From Balanoglossus misakiensis (lineage: Eukaryota; Hemichordata), in the NCBI GenBank assembly GCA_040954595.2, contig CM082586.2, positions 10,168,001 to 10,232,000 on the forward strand: a stretch of DNA of 64,000 nt, in the 5' to 3' direction. Below, one piece after another: positions 35,037 to 48,021 of the stretch. The translations under genes were made by a program, and so were the position numbers. Under the pieces are notes generated by a model. The model ran no database searches. It was given only the letters and a program-made list of their open reading frames with translations, and was not told the DNA's origin. Numbering within the stretch: position 1 is the stretch's first letter; every line of letters begins with the position of its first letter.

Positions 35037-35678
35037 TGTAACGGCCTTGTTGATCCATTGAATTTGTATACATGTATATCTGTATGTATGTTATACCTGT
35101 ATCTTATAGTAATTAGTTATTCAATTATTCATATGACGTAATAGTACTTACCTTCAATTGGTTGATCTTAATTATATGCAAACCACCTGGAAGTTTCATT
35201 TGACCAATGAACACAAGCTAATCTGGCACTATGATGTAATTGCTGATATAAAAGGACATGGTGCATAAAATTGGTCAGTTCACCTCTGTAGCCAGACCGG
35301 CCACACACGTTGGAACTGACATGTATTTGTTCCATTTCAGGTTAGTTTCCTTGTACCTTACCTGTTGCTTGAAGCTTTGTATTTTGGTGCATTCTACCGA
35401 CTCATTTCAGCACAAGTAATTGGTGTCTTTAACTTGCGTCAATTTTCCAATTGTATGTCTATATTTTTCACTTGCATGAATTTTGGTGTATTCTGTTGGA
35501 GGTGAACTCCCATACATGTGTGTAATTTAGCAGTTCACCTCTGTAGCCAGACCGGCCACACACGTTGGAACTGACATGTATTTGTTCCATTTCAGTTATT
35601 AAATGTAAGGCCTATGTCTTTGTTACCCGTAACCTGTTTGGTGTGAATATGTTGGAATGAACGGCGACAACCGTGACA
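35037..35678 (+). repeat. 3' long terminal repeat, 642 bp
   Basis: Same start (TGTAACGG) and end (CCGTGACA) as the 5' LTR, with all landmarks at a constant 7,416-bp offset and no difference seen on line-by-line reading. Because both LTRs are copied from one template at insertion, identity points to a recent event. Confidence 0.96.
35598..35603 (+). terminator. Poly(A) signal ATTAAA in the 3' LTR
   Basis: ATTAAA, the commonest variant of AATAAA, lies just after the second 65-bp repeat, with a GT-rich stretch (TGTTACC, TTTGGTGTG) 20-40 bases on. It would define the 3' end of the element RNA. The equivalent at 28182-28187 in the 5' LTR would have to be bypassed. Confidence 0.5.
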
Positions 35679-35682
35679 AAAT
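35679..35682. repeat. Target-site duplication, right copy (AAAT)
   Basis: Matches 27617-27620 on the other side of the element. The following TTTAGAAC continues the interrupted monomer. Confidence 0.9.
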
Positions 35683-38013
35683 TTTAGAACTATCTCTCGA
35701 TCTACAGAGTCTAGTGGAAAACTTTATTATGCACATAGGCCTATCTATGTATTATGCGCATCACAACAGAAATCGGTAAATAAACGAGGCTGTATTTGGA
35801 AGCAACCATGTAAATTTTACAACTATCCGTCGATCTACAGAGTCTGGTGGAAAACTTTCTTATGCGCATAGGCCTATTACGTGTTCTGCGCCTCACAACA
35901 GAAATCGGTAAATAAACGAGGCTGTTTGGAAGCAACCATGTAAATTTTAGAACTATCCGTCGATCTACAGAGTCTAGTGGAAAAACGTTCATGTGCGCAT
36001 AGGCCTATCATGTGTTATGCACATCACAACAGAATTTTGTAAACAAACGAGGCTTTGTTTGGAAGCAACAATGGAAATTTTAGAACTATCTGTCGATCTA
36101 CGGAGTATAGTGGAAAACGTTCATATGCGCATAGGCCTATATATGTGTTCTGCGCATCACAACAGAATTTTGTAAACAATCGAGGATGTGTTTGGAAGCA
36201 ATCATGGAAATTTTAGAACTATCCGTCGATCTACAGAGTCTAGTGGGAAACTTTCTTATGCGCATAGGCATATGTATGTGTTCAGCGCATCACAACAGAA
36301 TTTTATAAATGAACGAGGCTGTGTTTGGAAACAACCATGGAAATTTTACAACTATCCGTCGATCTAAGGAGTCTGGTGGAAAACTTTCTTATGCGCATAG
36401 GCCTATTACGTGCTCTGCGCCTCACAACAGAATTCGGTAAATAAACGAGGCTGTTTGGAAGCAACCATGGAAATTTTAGAACTATCCGTCGATCTACAGA
36501 GTCTAGTGGAAAAATGTCTTATGCGCATAGGCCTATCATGTGTTCTGCGCCTCACAACAGAAATCGGTAAATAAACGAGGCTGTTTGGAAGCAACCATGG
36601 ACATTGTACAACTATCTTTCGATCTACGGAGTATAGTGGAAAACGTTCATATGCGCATAGGCCTATATATGTGTTCTGCGCATCACAACAGAATTTTGTA
36701 AACAATCGAGGATGTGTTTGGAAGCAATCATGGAAATTTTAGAACTATCCGTCGATCTACAGAGTCTAGTGGGAAACTTTCTTATGCGCATAGGCATATG
36801 TATGTGTTCAGCGCATCACAACAGAATTTTGTAAATGAACGAGGCTGTGTTTGGAAACAACCATGGAAATTTTAGAACTATCTCTCGATCTAAAGTTGAA
36901 AAGTTTCTTATGCGCATAGGCCTATTACGTGTTCTGCGCCTCACAACAGAATTCGGTAAATAAACGAGGCTGTTTGGAAGCAACAATGGAAATTTTAGAA
37001 CTATCCGTCGATCTACAGAGTCTAGTGGAAAAATGTCTTATGCGCATAGGCCTATCATGTGTTCTGCGCCTCACAACAGAAATCGGTAAATAAACGAGGC
37101 TGTTTGGAAGCAACCATGGAAATTGTACAACTATCCGTCGATCTACATAGTCTAGTGGAAAACGTTCTTATGCGCATAGGCCTATCTATGTGTTATGCGC
37201 ATCACAACAGAAATCGGTAAATAAACGAGGCTGTATTTGGAAGCAATCATGAAATTTTACAACTATCCGTCGATCTACAGAGTCTGGTGGAAAACTTCCT
37301 TATGCGCATAGACCTATTACGTGTTCTGCGCCTCACAACAGAATTCGGTAAATAAACGATGCTGTTTGGAAGCAACCATGGAAATTGTACAACTATCCGT
37401 CGATCTACAGAGTCTAGTGGAAAACGTTCTTATGCGCATAGGCCTATCTATGTGTTATGCGCATCACAACAGAAATCGGTAAATAAACGAGGCTGTGTTT
37501 GGAAGCAACCATGGACATTTTAGAACTATCTCTCGATCTACAGAGTCTATAGTGGAAAACTTTCTTATGCACATAGGCCTATCTATGTGTTCTGCGCCTC
37601 ACAACAGAAATCGGTAAATAAACGAGGCTGTTTAAAAGCAACCATGGAAATTTTACAGCTATCCGTCGATCTACAGAGTCTAGTGGAAACGTTCTTATGC
37701 GCATAGGCCTATATATGTGTTCTGCGTATCACAACAGAATTTTGTAAACAAACGAGGCTGTGTTTGGAAGCAACCATGGACATTTTAGAACTATCTCTCG
37801 ATCTACAGAGTCTATAGTGGAAAACTTTCTTATGCACATATGCCTATCTATGTGTTCTGCGCCTCACAACAGAATTCGGTAAATAAACGAGGCTGTTTGG
37901 AAGCAACCATGGAAATTTTACAACTATCCGTCGATCTACAGAGTCTAGTGGAAAACGTTATTATGCGCATAGGCCTATATATGTGTTCTGCGCATCACAA
38001 CAGAATTTTGTAA

Positions 38014-41000
38014 ACAAACGAGGCTGTTTGGAAGCAACCATGGAAATTTTACAACTATCCGTCGATCTACAGAGTCTAGTGGAAAACGTTATTATGCGCA
38101 TAGGCCTATATATGTGTTCTGCGCATCACAACAGAATTTTGTAAACAAACGAGGCTGTGTTTGGAAGCAACCATGGAAATTTTAGAACTATCTCTCGATC
38201 TACAGAGTCTAGTGGAAAACTTTATTATGCACATATGCCTATCTATGTGTTCTGCGCATCACAACAGAAATCGGTAAATAAACGAGGCTGTTTGGAAGCA
38301 ACCATGGAAATTTTACAACTATCCGTCGATCTACAGAGTCTGGTGGAAAACTTTCTTATGCGCATAGGCCTATTACGTGCTCTGCGCCTCACAACAGAAT
38401 TCGGTAAATAAACGAGGCTGTTTGGAAGCAACCATGGAAATTTTAGAACTATCCGTCGATCTACAGAGTCTAGTGGAAAAATGTCTTATGCGCATAGGCC
38501 TATCATGTGTTCTGTGCCTCACAACAGAAATCGGTAAATAAACGAGGCTGTTTGGAAGCAACCATGGAAATTGTACAACTATCCGTCGATCTACAGAGTC
38601 TAGTGGAAAACGTTCTTATGCGCATAGGCCTATCTATGTGTTATGCGCATCACAACAGAAATCGGTAAATAAACGAGGCTGTATTTGGAAGCAACCATGG
38701 ACATTGTACAACTATCCGTCGATCTACAGAGTCTAGTGGAAAACGTTCTTATGCGCATAGGCCTATCTATGTGTTATGCGCATCACAACAGAAATCGGTA
38801 AATAAACGAGGCTGTATTTGGAAGCAACCATGAAATTTTACAACTATCCGTCGATCTACAGAGTCTGGTGGAAAACTTCCTTATGCGCATATACCTATTA
38901 CGTGTTCTGCGCCTCACAACAGAATTCGGTAAATAAACGAGGCTGTTTGGAAGCAACCATGGACATTGTACAACTATCCGTCGATCTACAAAGTCTAGTG
39001 GAAAACGTTCTTATGCGCATAGGCCTATCTATGTGTTATGCGCATCACAACAGAAATCGCTAAATAAACGAGGCTGTATTTGGAAGCAACCATGAAATTT
39101 TACAACTATCCGTCGATCTACAGAGTCTAGTGGAAAAATGTTTCATGCGCATAGGCCTATCATGTGTTCTGCGCCTCACAACAGAAATCGGTAAATAAAC
39201 GAGGCTGTTTGGAAGCAACCATGGAAATTTTACAGCTATCCGTCGATCTACATAGTCTAGTGGAAACGTTCTTATGCGCATAGGCCTATATATGTGTTCT
39301 GCGCATCACAACAGAATTTTGTAAACAAACGAGGCTGTGTTTGGTAGCAACCATGGACATTTTAGAACTATCTCTCGATCTACAGAGTCTATAGTGGAAA
39401 ACTTTCTTATGCACATATGCCTATCTATGTGTTCTGCGCCTCACAACAGAATTCGGTAAATAAACGAGGCTGTTTGGAAATTTTACAACTATCCGTCGAT
39501 CTACAGAGTCTAGTGGAAAACGTTATTATGCGCATAGGCCTATATATGTGTTCTGCGCATCACAACAGAATTTTGTAAACAAACGAGGCTGTGTTTGGAA
39601 GCAACCATGGACATTTTAGAACTATCTCTCGATCTACAGAGTCTATAGTGGAAAACTTTCTTATGCACATATGCCTATCTATGTGTTCTGCGCCTCACAA
39701 CAGAATTCGGTAAATAAACGAGGCTGTTTGGAAGCAACCATGGAAATTTTACAACTATCCGTCGATCTACAGAGTCTAGTGGAAAACGTTATTATGCGCA
39801 TAGGCCTATATATGTGTTCTGCGCATCACAACAGAATTTTGTAAACAAACGAGGCTGTGTTTGGAAGCAACCATGGAAATTTTAGAACTATCTCTCGATC
39901 TACAGAGTCTAGTGGAAAACTTTATTATGCACATATGCCTATCTATGTGTTCTGCGCATCACAACAGAAATCGGTAAATAAACGAGGCTGTTTGGAAGCA
40001 ACCATGGAAATTTTACAACTATCCGTCGATCTACAGAGTCTGGTGGAAAACTTTCTTATGCGCATAGGCCTATTACGTGCTCTGCGCCTCACAACAGAAT
40101 TCGGTAAATAAACGAGGCTGTTTGGAAGCAACCATGGAAATTTTAGAACTATCCGTCGATCTACAGAGTCTAGTGGAAAAATGTCTTATGCGCATAGGCC
40201 TATCATGTGTTCTGTGCCTCACAACAGAAATCGGTAAATAAACGAGGCTGTTTGGAAGCAACCATGGAAATTGTACAACTATCCGTCGATCTACAGAGTC
40301 TAGTGGAAAACGTTCTTATGCGCATAGGCCTATCTATGTGTTATGCGCATCACAACAGAAATCGGTAAATAAACGAGGCTGTATTTGGAAGCAACCATGG
40401 ACATTGTACAACTATCCGTCGATCTACAGAGTCTAGTGGAAAACGTTCTTATGCGCATAGGCCTATCTATGTGTTATGCGCATCACAACAGAAATCGGTA
40501 AATAAACGAGGCTGTATTTGGAAGCAACCATGAAATTTTACAACTATCCGTCGATCTACAGAGTCTGGTGGAAAACTTCCTTATGCGCATATACCTATTA
40601 CGTGTTCTGCGCCTCACAACAGAATTCGGTAAATAAACGAGGCTGTTTGGAAGCAACCATGGACATTGTACAACTATCCGTCGATCTACAAAGTCTAGTG
40701 GAAAACGTTCTTATGCGCATAGGCCTATCTATGTGTTATGCGCATCACAACAGAAATCGCTAAATAAACGAGGCTGTATTTGGAAGCAACCATGAAATTT
40801 TACAACTATCCGTCGATCTACAGAGTCTAGTGGAAAAATGTTTCATGCGCATAGGCCTATCATGTGTTCTGCGCCTCACAACAGAAATCGGTAAATAAAC
40901 GAGGCTGTTTGGAAGCAACCATGGAAATTTTACAGCTATCCGTCGATCTACATAGTCTAGTGGAAACGTTCTTATGCGCATAGGCCTATATATGTGTTCT

Positions 41001-41715
41001 GCGCATCACAACAGAATTTTGTAAACAAACGAGGCTGTGTTTGGTAGCAACCATGGACATTTTAGAACTATCTCTCGATCTACAGAGTCTATAGTGGAAA
41101 ACTTTCTTATGCACATATGCCTATCTATGTGTTCTGCGCCTCACAACAGAATTCGGTAAATAAACGAGGCTGTTTGGAAATTTTACAACTATCCGTCGAT
41201 CTACAGAGTCTAGTGGAAAACGTTATTATGCGCATAGGCCTATATATGTGTTCTGCGCATCACAACAGAATTTTGTAAACAAACGAGGCTGTGTTTGGAA
41301 GCAACCATGGACATTTTAGAACTATCTCTCGATCTACAGAGTCTATAGTGGAAAACTTTCTTATGCACATATGCCTATCTATGTGTTCTGCGCCTCACAA
41401 CAGAATTCGGTAAATAAACGAGGCTGTTTGGAAGCAACCATGGAAATTTTACAACTATCCGTCGATCTACAGAGTCTAGTGGAAAACGTTATTATGCGCA
41501 TAGGCCTATATATGTGTTCTGCGCATCACAACAGAATTTTGTAAACAAACGAGGCTGTGTTTGGAAGCAACCATGGAAATTTTAGAACTATCTCTCGATC
41601 TACAGAGTCTAGTGGAAAACTTTATTATGCACATATGCCTATCTATGTGTTCTGCGCATCACAACAGAAATCGGTAAATAAACGAGGCTGTTTGGAAGCA
41701 ACCATGGAAATTTTA
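38014..41715. repeat. 1,700-bp higher-order repeat (13 monomers), two units plus a fragment
   Basis: Landmarks at 38157, 38373, 38818 and 39060 recur at 39857, 40073, 40518 and 40760, an exact offset of 1,700 bp, and the first recurs again at 41557 before the match ends near 41715. Each full unit contains one monomer junction with a private loss (CTGTTTGGAAATTTTAC, near 39471 and 41171, lacking GAAGCAACCATG). I saw no base difference between the two full units. Confidence 0.9.
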
Positions 41716-42083
41716 CAGCTATCCGTCGATCTACAGAGTCTAGTGGAAACGTTCTTATGCGCATAGGCCTATATATGTGTTCTGCGCCTCACAACAGAAT
41801 TTTGTAAACAAACGAGGCTGTGTTTGGTAGCAACCATGGACATTTTAGAACTATCTCTCGATCTACAGAGTCTATAGTGGAAAACTTTCTTATGCACATA
41901 TGCCTATCTATGTGTTCTGCGCCTCACAACAGAATTCGGTAAATAAACGAGGCTGTTTGGAAGCAACCATGGAAATTTTACAACTATCCGTCGATCTACA
42001 GAGTCTAGTGGAAAACGTTATTATGCGCATAGGCCTATATATGTGTTCTGCGCATCACAACAGAATTTTGTAAACAAACGAGG

Positions 42084-42659
42084 CTTTGTTTGGAAGCAAC
42101 AATGGAAATTTTAGAACTATCTCTCGATCTACTGAGTATAGTGGAAAACGTTCATATGCGCATAGGCCTATCATGTGTTATGCACATCACAACATAATTT
42201 TGTAAACAAACGAGGCTTTGTTTGGAAGCAACCGTGGAAATTTTAGAACTATCTCTCGATCTACAGAGTATAGTGGAAAACGTTCATATGCGCATAGGCC
42301 TATCATGTGTTATGCACATCACAACATAATTTTGTAAACAAACGAGGCTTTGTTTGGAAGCAACCATGGAAATTTTAGAACTATCTCTCGATCTACAGAG
42401 TATAGTGGAAAACGTTCATATGCGCATATGCTATCATGTGTTATGCACATCACAACATAATTTTGTAAACAAACGAGGCTTTGTCTGGAAGCAACATTGG
42501 AAATTTTAGAACTATCTGTCGATCTACGGAGTATAGTGGAAAACGTTCATATGCGCATAGGCCTATATATGTGTTCTGCGCATCACAACAGAATTTTGTA
42601 AATGAACGAGGCTGTGTTTGGAAACAACCATGGAAATTTTAGAACTATCTCTCGATCTA
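42084..42659. repeat. Copy of the 22590-23165 segment
   Basis: It contains the same run of ATGCACATC monomers and the same GCGCATATGCTATC loss (near 42423) as 22590-23165, at an offset of 19,494 bp. It joins directly to a copy of the left flank of the retrotransposon, in an order not found at 23 kb. Confidence 0.8.
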
Positions 42660-43625
42660 AAGTTGAAAAGTTTCTTATGCGCATAGGCCTATTACGTGTT
42701 CTGCGCCTCACAACAGAATTCGGTAAATAAACGAGGCTGTTTGGAAGCAACAATGGAAATTTTAGAACTATCCGTCGATCTACGGAGTATAGTGGAAAAC
42801 GTTCATATGCGCATAGGCCTATATATGTGTTCTGCGCATCACAACAGAATTTTGTAAACAATCGAGGATGTGTTTGGAAGCAATCATGGAAATTTTAGAA
42901 CTATCCGTCGATCTACAGAGTCTAGTGGGAAACTTTCTTATGCGCATAGGCATATGTATGTGTTCAGCGCATCACAACAGAATTTTGTAAATGAACGAGG
43001 CTGTGTTTGGAAACAACCATGGAAATTTTAGAACTATCTCTCGATCTACAGAGTCTAGTGGAAAACTTTATTATGCACATAGGCCTATCTATGTATTATG
43101 CGCATCACAACAGAAATCGGTAAATAAACGAGGCTGTATTTGGAAGCAACCATGTAAATTTTACAACTATCCGTCGATCTACAGAGTCTGGTGGAAAACT
43201 TTCTTATGCGCATAGGCCTATTACGTGTTCTGCGCCTCACAACAGAAATCGGTAAATAAACGAGGCTGTTTGGAAGCAACCATGTAAATTTTAGAACTAT
43301 CCGTCGATCTACAGAGTCTAGTGGAAAAACGTTCATGTGCGCATAGGCCTATCATGTGTTATGCACATCACAACAGAATTTTGTAAACAAACGAGGCTTT
43401 GTTTGGAAGCAACAATGGAAATTTTAGAACTATCTGTCGATCTACGGAGTATAGTGGAAAACATTCATATGCGCATAGGCCTATATATGTGTTCTGCGCA
43501 TCACAACAGAATTTTGTAAACAATCGAGGATGTGTTTGGAAGCAATCATGGAAATTTTAGAACTATCCGTCGATCTACAGAGTCTAGTGGGAAACTTTCT
43601 TATGCGCATAGGCATATGTATGTGT
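42596..43625. repeat. Paralogous copy of the insertion locus without the element
   Basis: Positions 42596-43026 match 27190-27620 (offset 15,406), including the private CGATCTAAAGTTGAAAAG junction. Positions 43023-43625 match 35679-36281 (offset 7,344). The two matches overlap by exactly AAAT at 43023-43026, the duplicated target. I saw one base difference in the right part (AACATTC at about 43466 against AACGTTC). Confidence 0.9.
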
Positions 43626-44868
43626 TCTGCGCATCACAACAGAAATCGGTAAATAAACGAGGCTGTTTGGAAGCAACCATGGAAATTTTACAACTATCCG
43701 TCGATCTACAGAGTCTGGTGGAAAACTTTCTTATGCGCATAGGCCTATTACGTGCTCTGCGCCTCACAACAGAATTCGGTAAATAAACGAGGCTGTTTGG
43801 AAGCAACCATGGAACTTTTAGAACTATCCGTCGATCTACAGAGTCTAGTGGAAAAATGTCTTATGCGCATAGGCCTATCATGTGTTCTGTGCCTCACAAC
43901 AGAAATCGGTAAATAAACGAGGCTGTTTGGAAGCAACCATGGAAATTGTACAACTATCCGTCGATCTACAGAGTCTAGTGGAAAACGTTCTTATGCGCAT
44001 AGGCCTATCTATGTGTTATGCGCATCACAACAGAAATCGGTAAATAAACGAGGCTGTATTTGGAAGCAACCATGAAATTTTACAACTATCCGTCGATCTA
44101 CAGAGTCTGGTGGAAAACTTCCTTATGCGCATAGACCTATTACGTGTTCTGCGCCTCACAACAGAATTCGGTAAATAAACGAGGCTGTTTGGAAGCAACC
44201 ATGGACATTGTTCAACTATCCGTCGATCTACAAAGTCTAGTGGAAAACGTTCTTATGCGCATAGGCCTATCTATGTGTTATGCGCATCACAACAGAAATC
44301 GCTAAATAAACGAGGCTGTATTTGGAAGCAACCATGAAATTTTACAACTATCCGTCGATCTACAGAGTCTAGTGGAAAAATGTCTCATGCGCATAGGCCT
44401 ATCATGTGTTCTGCGCCTCACAACAGAATTCGGTAAATAAACGAGGCTGTTTGGAAGCAACCATGGAAATTTTACAACTATCCGTCGATCTACAGAGTCT
44501 AGTGGAAAACGTTATTATGCGCATAGGCCTATATATGTGTTCTGCGCATCACAACAGAATTTTGTAAACAAACGAGGCTGTGTTTGGAAGCAACCATGGA
44601 CATTTTAGAACTAACTCTCGATCTACAGAGTCTATAGTGGAAAACTTTCTTATGCACATATGCCTATCTATGTGTTCTGCGCCTCACAACAGAATTCGGT
44701 AAATAAACGAGGCTGTTTGGAAGCAACCATGGAAATTTTACAACTATCCGTCGATCTACAGAGTCTAGTGGAAAACGTTATTATGCGCATAGGCCTATAT
44801 ATGTGTTCTGCGCATCACAACAGAATTTTGTAAACAAACGAGGCTGTGTTTGGAAGCAACCATGGAAA
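43000..44868. repeat. About 1.86-kb segment repeated at offset 3,025, partly at 9,748
   Basis: Landmarks at 43337, 43532 and 43748 recur at 46362, 46557 and 46773 (offset 3,025), and again at 53085, 53280 and 53496. All three copies carry AACATTCATATG and the private GGAACTTTTAG variant. The second copy runs to about 47893; the third is about 52852-54515. Confidence 0.85.
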
Positions 44869-47800
44869 TTTTAGAACTATCTCTCGATCTACAGAGTCTA
44901 GTGGAAAACTTTATTATGCACATATGCCTATCTATGTGTTCTGCGCATCACAACAGAAATCGGTAAATAAACGAGGCTGTTTGGAAGCAACCATGGAAAT
45001 TTTACAACTATCCGTCGATCTACAGAGTCTGGTGGAAAACTTTCTAATGCGCATAGGCCTATTACGTGCTCTGCGCCTCACAACAGAATTCGGTAAATAA
45101 ACGAGGCTGTTTGGAAGCAACCATGGAAATTTTAGAACTATCCGTCGATCTACAGAGTCTAGTGGAAAAATGTCTTATGCGCATAGGCCTATCATGTGTT
45201 CTGTGCCTCACAACAGAAATCGGTAAATAAACGAGGCTGTTTGGAAGCAACCATGGAAATTGTACAACTATCCGTCGATCTACAGAGTCTGGTGGAAAAC
45301 TTCCTTATGCGCATAGGCCTATCTATGTGTTATGCGCATCACAACAGAAATCGGTAAATAAACGAGGCTGTATTTGGAAGCAACCATGAAATTTTACAAC
45401 TATCCGTCGATCTACAGAGTCTGGTGGAAAACTTCCTTATGCGCATAGACCTATTACGTGTTCTGCGCCTCACAACAGAATTCGGTAAATAAACGAGGCT
45501 GTTTGGAAGCAACCATGGACATTGTACAACTATCCGTCGATCTACAAAGTCTAGTGGAAAACGTTCTTATGCGCATAGGCCTATCTATGTGTTATGCGCA
45601 TCACAACAGAAATCGCTAAATAAACGAGGCTGTATTTGGAAGCAACCATGAAATTTTACAACTATCCGTCGATCTACAGAGTCTAGTGGAAAAATGTCTC
45701 ATGCGCATAGGCCTATCATGTGTTCTGCGCCTCACAACAGAAATCGGTAAATAAACGAGGCTGTTTGGAAGCAACCATGGAAATTTTACAGCTATCTGTC
45801 GATCTACAGAGTCTAGTGGAAACGTTCTTATGCGCATAGGCCTATATATGTGTTCTGCGCATCACAACAGAATTTTGTAAACAAACGAGGCTGTGTTTGG
45901 TAGCAACCATGGACATTTTAGAACTATCTCTCGATCTACAGAGTCTATAGTGGAAAACTTTCTTATGCACATATGCCTATCTATGTGTTCTGCGCCTCAC
46001 AACAGAATTCGGTAAATAAACGAGGCTGTGTTTGGAAACAACCATGGAAATTTTAGAACTATCTCTCGATCTACAGAGTCTAGTGGAAAACTTTATTATG
46101 CACATAGGCCTATCTATGTATTATGCGCATCACAACAGAAATCGGTAAATAAACGAGGCTGTATTTGGAAGCAACCATGTAAATTTTACAACTATCCGTC
46201 GATCTACAGAGTCTGGTGGAAAACTTTCTTATGCGCATAGGCCTATTACGTGTTCTGCGCCTCACAACAGAAATCGGTAAATAAACGAGGCTGTTTGGAA
46301 GCAACCATGTAAATTTTAGAACTATCCGTCGATCTACAGAGTCTAGTGGAAAAACGTTCATGTGCGCATAGGCCTATCATGTGTTATGCACATCACAACA
46401 GAATTTTGTAAACAAACGAGGCTTTGTTTGGAAGCAACAATGGAAATTTTAGAACTATCTGTCGATCTACGGAGTATAGTGGAAAACATTCATATGCGCA
46501 TAGGCCTATATATGTGTTCTGCGCATCACAACAGAATTTTGTAAACAATCGAGGATGTGTTTGGAAGCAATCATGGAAATTTTAGAACTATCCGTCGATC
46601 TACAGAGTCTAGTGGGAAACTTTCTTATGCGCATAGGCATATGTATGTGTTCTGCGCATCACAACAGAAATCGGTAAATAAACGAGGCTGTTTGGAAGCA
46701 ACCATGGAAATTTTACAACTATCCGTCGATCTACAGAGTCTGGTGGAAAACTTTCTTATGCGCATAGGCCTATTACGTGCTCTGCGCCTCACAACAGAAT
46801 TCGGTAAATAAACGAGGCTGTTTGGAAGCAACCATGGAACTTTTAGAACTATCCGTCGATCTACAGAGTCTAGTGGAAAAATGTCTTATGCGCATAGGCC
46901 TATCATGTGTTCTGTGCCTCACAACAGAAATCGGTAAATAAACGAGGCTGTTTGGAAGCAACCATGGAAATTGTACAACTATCCGTCGATCTACAGAGTC
47001 TAGTGGAAAACGTTCTTATGCGCATAGGCCTATCTATGTGTTATGCGCATCACAACAGAAATCGGTAAATAAACGAGGCTGTATTTGGAAGCAACCATGA
47101 AATTTTACAACTATCCGTCGATCTACAGAGTCTGGTGGAAAACTTCCTTATGCGCATAGACCTATTACGTGTTCTGCGCCTCACAACAGAATTCGGTAAA
47201 TAAACGAGGCTGTTTGGAAGCAACCATGGACATTGTACAACTATCCGTCGATCTACAAAGTCTAGTGGAAAACGTTCTTATGCGCATAGGCCTATCTATG
47301 TGTTATGCGCATCACAACAGAAATCGCTAAATAAACGAGGCTGTATTTGGAAGCAACCATGAAATTTTACAACTATCCGTCGATCTACAGAGTCTAGTGG
47401 AAAAATGTCTCATGCGCATAGGCCTATCATGTGTTCTGCGCCTCACAACAGAATTCGGTAAATAAACGAGGCTGTTTGGAAGCAACCATGGAAATTTTAC
47501 AACTATCCGTCGATCTACAGAGTCTAGTGGAAAACGTTATTATGCGCATAGGCCTATATATGTGTTCTGCGCATCACAACAGAATTTTGTAAACAAACGA
47601 GGCTGTGTTTGGAAGCAACCATGGACATTTTAAAACTAACTCTCGATCTACAGAGTCTATAGTGGAAAACTTTCTTATGCACATATGCCTATCTATGTGT
47701 TCTGCGCCTCACAACAGAATTCGGTAAATAAACGAGGCTGTTTGGAAGCAACCATGGAAATTTTACAACTATCCGTCGATCTACAGAGTCTAGTGGAAAA

Positions 47801-48021
47801 CGTTATTATGCGCATAGGCCTATATATGTGTTCTGCGCATCACAACAGAATTTTGTAAACAAACGAGGCTGTGTTTGGAAGCAACCATGGACATTGTACA
47901 ACTATCCGTCGATCTACAAAGTCTAGTGGAAAACGTTCTTATGCGCATAGGCCTATCTATGTGTTATGCGCATCACAACAGAAATCGCTAAATAAACGAG
48001 GCTGTATTTGGAAGCAACCAT

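Larger units (their letters stand above)
27621..35678 (+). mobile_element. Full-length Ty3/gypsy (Metaviridae) LTR retrotransposon
   Basis: An 8,058-bp insertion in the satellite, on the plus strand. In order it has a 642-bp LTR, a tRNA-Ser primer-binding site, a leader of about 1 kb, gag, pol (protease, reverse transcriptase, RNase H, integrase) in the -1 frame, a short 3' leader with a hairpin, and a second 642-bp LTR. The RT-RNase H-integrase order marks Ty3/gypsy rather than Ty1/copia. No env frame lies between pol and the 3' LTR. Reading the LTRs side by side I found no difference. Both coding frames are open throughout, so the copy looks young and possibly competent. The tRNA-Ser primer and tail suggest a Mag-like lineage, but that placement is inference and I cannot name the element. 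Confidence 0.97.
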
